A stretch of 6,461 nt of DNA from Streptosporangiaceae bacterium (GTDB lineage: Bacteria > Actinomycetota > Actinomycetes > Streptosporangiales > Streptosporangiaceae): positions 1 through 6,461 of the forward strand of contig JASHQP010000625.1 of the NCBI GenBank assembly GCA_030039095.1. The letters are read 5' to 3'. Each line of letters starts with the position of its first letter. The stretch's first letter is position 1. Both the position numbers and the translations under genes were made by a program. The notes below the pieces were generated by a model that saw only the letters and a program-made list of their open reading frames with translations, was not told the DNA's origin and ran no database searches. Shown piece by piece: positions 5,572 through 6,461 of the stretch.

Positions 5572-5609
5572 CGCGGGTGACGGCTCCCGGGGCAGATATA
5601 AGGGCGGCG
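5572..5609 (+). repeat. Gapped direct repeat, copy 2
   Basis: This is the shorter copy of the two-block repeat at 70-123: block A 5572-5589, a 3-bp gap, block B 5593-5609. It lies in the spacer between the divergent TA operon and the hydrolase remnant. Nearby, the octamer GATGACGC occurs three times (about 5567, 5628 and 5639), a minor local repetition. Confidence 0.5.
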
Positions 5610-5696
5610 GCCGCTCAGGCTCAGTCAGATGACGCAAGCGATGACGCGAACCGCGGGCAAGCCTTCCAGATGACTGCCGGAACGAGGAGGTCAGGA

Positions 5697-5911
5697 ATGC
5701 CGTCGCCCACCGTGCTCGAGCTTTCGAGGTGGCGACCGGCGATCAGCTCATCCCTCCGGCGGCCCAGCACTTCATGGCGCAGCGCTCCGGCGCACACACC
5801 ACGCAGATCCGCGCATCGCACGCCATCGCGCTGGCCCAGCCCGTTGCGGTCGCCGAACAAGTCGCAGCGGCCGCCGCGGCCGTCCGCGCGCCCGGAGGGG
5901 CAGTCGGCTGA
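5697..5911 (+). pseudogene. Alpha/beta hydrolase gene with large internal deletion
   Basis: An excellent Shine-Dalgarno, AGGAGG (5685-5690), precedes ATG 5697, which reads MPSPTVL and resembles the N-terminus of small alpha/beta hydrolases (typically ...PTVVLVHGA...). That frame then becomes low-complexity Arg/Ser/Pro. From about 5717 another frame reads AFEVATGDQLIPPAAQ, then HFMAQRSGAH and IRASHAIALAQP, ending at TGA 5909-5911. This is the C-terminal end of the same family, with the acid (GDQ) and histidine (ASHA) positions of the catalytic triad. The central 150 or so residues, including the nucleophile serine, are missing, and the two ends are out of frame. The C-terminal identity is fairly sure; joining it to the N-terminal start is inference. 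Confidence 0.65.
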
Positions 5912-5938
5912 CTCAAGCGAAGGGGGGTGGGCCGGCGC

Positions 5939-6148
5939 TTAACGTTCCAGCCGGAAGCACACGCAGGCGACCTGTTCCTCGAGGAGTGGCAGCGGACGTG
6001 CCGGCCGTACATCGTCTGCGTGCGACCACAGCTCCAGGAATGGTTCTGGGCGGCCCTGGCTCTGCTGGCTGAGCGCCTCGTGGCAACGCGTGATGAATTC
6101 CTCGACTCCCGCCTCCGGGGCCGATCCGCTCGAGGGTTCGGTTCTCAT
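5939..6148 (-). pseudogene. Truncated SnoaL-like / NTF2-fold protein
   Basis: The frame encodes 69 residues from ATG 6148, with AGGAGG 7 nt upstream on the - strand. Residues 14-47 (GVEEFITRCHEALSQQSQG, then PEPFLELWSHADDV) match the first helices and strand of SnoaL/DUF4440-like NTF2-fold proteins, which are usually 120-150 residues. Right after HADDV the expected next strand (often beginning with Thr/Ser-Leu-Met-Gly) is replaced by an unrelated tail, RPARPLPLLEEQVACVCFRLER, and a TAA. The gene has lost its core and C-terminus; the breakpoint is near 6007. It converges with the hydrolase remnant, with only 27 bp between them. Whether the short peptide is still made is unknown. Confidence 0.6.
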
Positions 6149-6178
6149 CGGCCTTCCTCCTGCTTATCGGGAAACCAT

Positions 6179-6196
6179 CGTCGACCGGCGTCGACG
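6179..6196. repeat. Perfect GC-rich inverted repeat
   Basis: CGTCGAC and GTCGACG pair perfectly around a CGGC loop, and each arm contains a SalI-type palindrome. It lies about 20 bp upstream of the Shine-Dalgarno of the SnoaL-like gene (- strand), so it could be an operator. It has no T-run, so an intrinsic terminator is less likely. Confidence 0.4.
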
Positions 6197-6223
6197 GACA
6201 TGCGACATTAACCCCAGGATCAC

Positions 6224-6262
6224 GCAGGCAGCTTGAGTCAACCGACTGAAACGCGTGCCTGC
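6224..6262 (-). terminator. Possible weak terminator hairpin
   Basis: GCAGGCA (6224-6230) and TGCCTGC (6256-6262) can pair around a 25-nt loop, starting 16 nt after the stop of the membrane protein gene on the - strand. The long loop and lack of a T-tract make it weak; some actinobacterial terminators lack T-tracts. Confidence 0.3.
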
Positions 6263-6278
6263 CGCATCAGCCGGGCTG

Positions 6279-6461
6279 TCACGAGCGGCGGTCGGCGTCA
6301 GCACTGTGGCCGGAGCGCAGCCTGGCGATCTGCTGGAGCCGCGCCAGGAGTGTCCTCAGATCATCGGGGTCCAGCAGGAAGGCGGCACCGACGAACACGA
6401 TGACCGCGCAGCTTACTGCCAGGGCGCCGGTGCCGATGGCCGGCAGCTTGTCGTCCGTCGG
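6279..6461 (-). CDS. C-terminal end of a membrane protein (partial, runs off window)
   Basis: From the window edge an open frame on the - strand reads 60 residues to a TGA at 6281-6279. It contains a hydrophobic segment, LPAIGTGALAVSCAVIVFVG and AAFLL, followed by an amphipathic basic tail (LDPDDLRTLLARLQQIARLR). This resembles the last transmembrane helix and cytoplasmic tail of a polytopic membrane protein, such as a polysaccharide-flippase-like transporter, but too little is visible to name it. There is no start codon in the window. The clean ending and natural composition support real coding. Confidence 0.6.
   Translation of the reverse strand, partial: PTDDKLPAIGTGALAVSCAVIVFVGAAFLLDPDDLRTLLARLQQIARLRSGHSADADRRS

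Noticed and set aside
5467..5637. N-terminal extension of the YefM-type antitoxin
   Set aside because: The stretch reads as Arg/Pro/Ala low complexity, and the -10 box and TGTACA operator lie within it.

Overview
The window is high-GC DNA with GTG and ATG starts, Tat and lipoprotein signals, leaderless-looking promoters and two type II toxin-antitoxin (TA) modules. This suggests the chromosome of an actinomycete; nothing seen allows a genus to be named. No transposase, integrase, phage gene, CRISPR array, rRNA or tRNA was seen. It reads as an accessory or decaying region: short intact operons lie among genes that keep their edges but have lost internal sequence.

Layout on the + strand. Positions 1-240 hold only repeats and a short palindrome. 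A Tat-type purple-acid-phosphatase-like metallophosphoesterase follows (241-1974). Its catalytic domain has all expected metal ligands, but its export signal and N-terminal domain look frameshifted and deleted. At 1984-2053, on the - strand, is a 22-codon fossil of a RelE toxin C-terminus. Next is a two-gene operon joined by a GTGA stop/start overlap: a secreted lipoprotein with Yx(FWY)xxD repeats (2172-2720) and an exported hemerythrin-like diiron protein (2717-3457). A complete vapBC-type TA module (3544-4192) follows, with a palindrome over its -10 box. A three-helix membrane protein (4182-4712) overlaps the end of vapC, and its stop codon lies inside an inverted repeat.

On the - strand is a complete yefM/relE-type TA module (5466 down to 4910), whose promoter region carries TGTACA operator sequence. 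Beyond it are the wreck of an alpha/beta hydrolase gene (5697-5911, +), a truncated SnoaL-like gene (6148-5939, -), and the last 60 codons of a membrane protein that runs off the window end (6461-6279, -).

Three repeat families tie distant parts together: a 35-bp inverted pair (173-207 and 4695-4729, 34/35 identical), a gapped direct pair (70-123 and 5572-5609), and the relE 3'-end pair (1984-2053 and 4794-4982). With four genes that show internal loss, they suggest repeated insertion, duplication and deletion. The lipoprotein and hemerythrin probably work together outside the membrane, and the two TA modules are self-regulating. No single new multi-gene defence or biosynthetic system could be supported; the best novel lead is the lipoprotein-hemerythrin pair.
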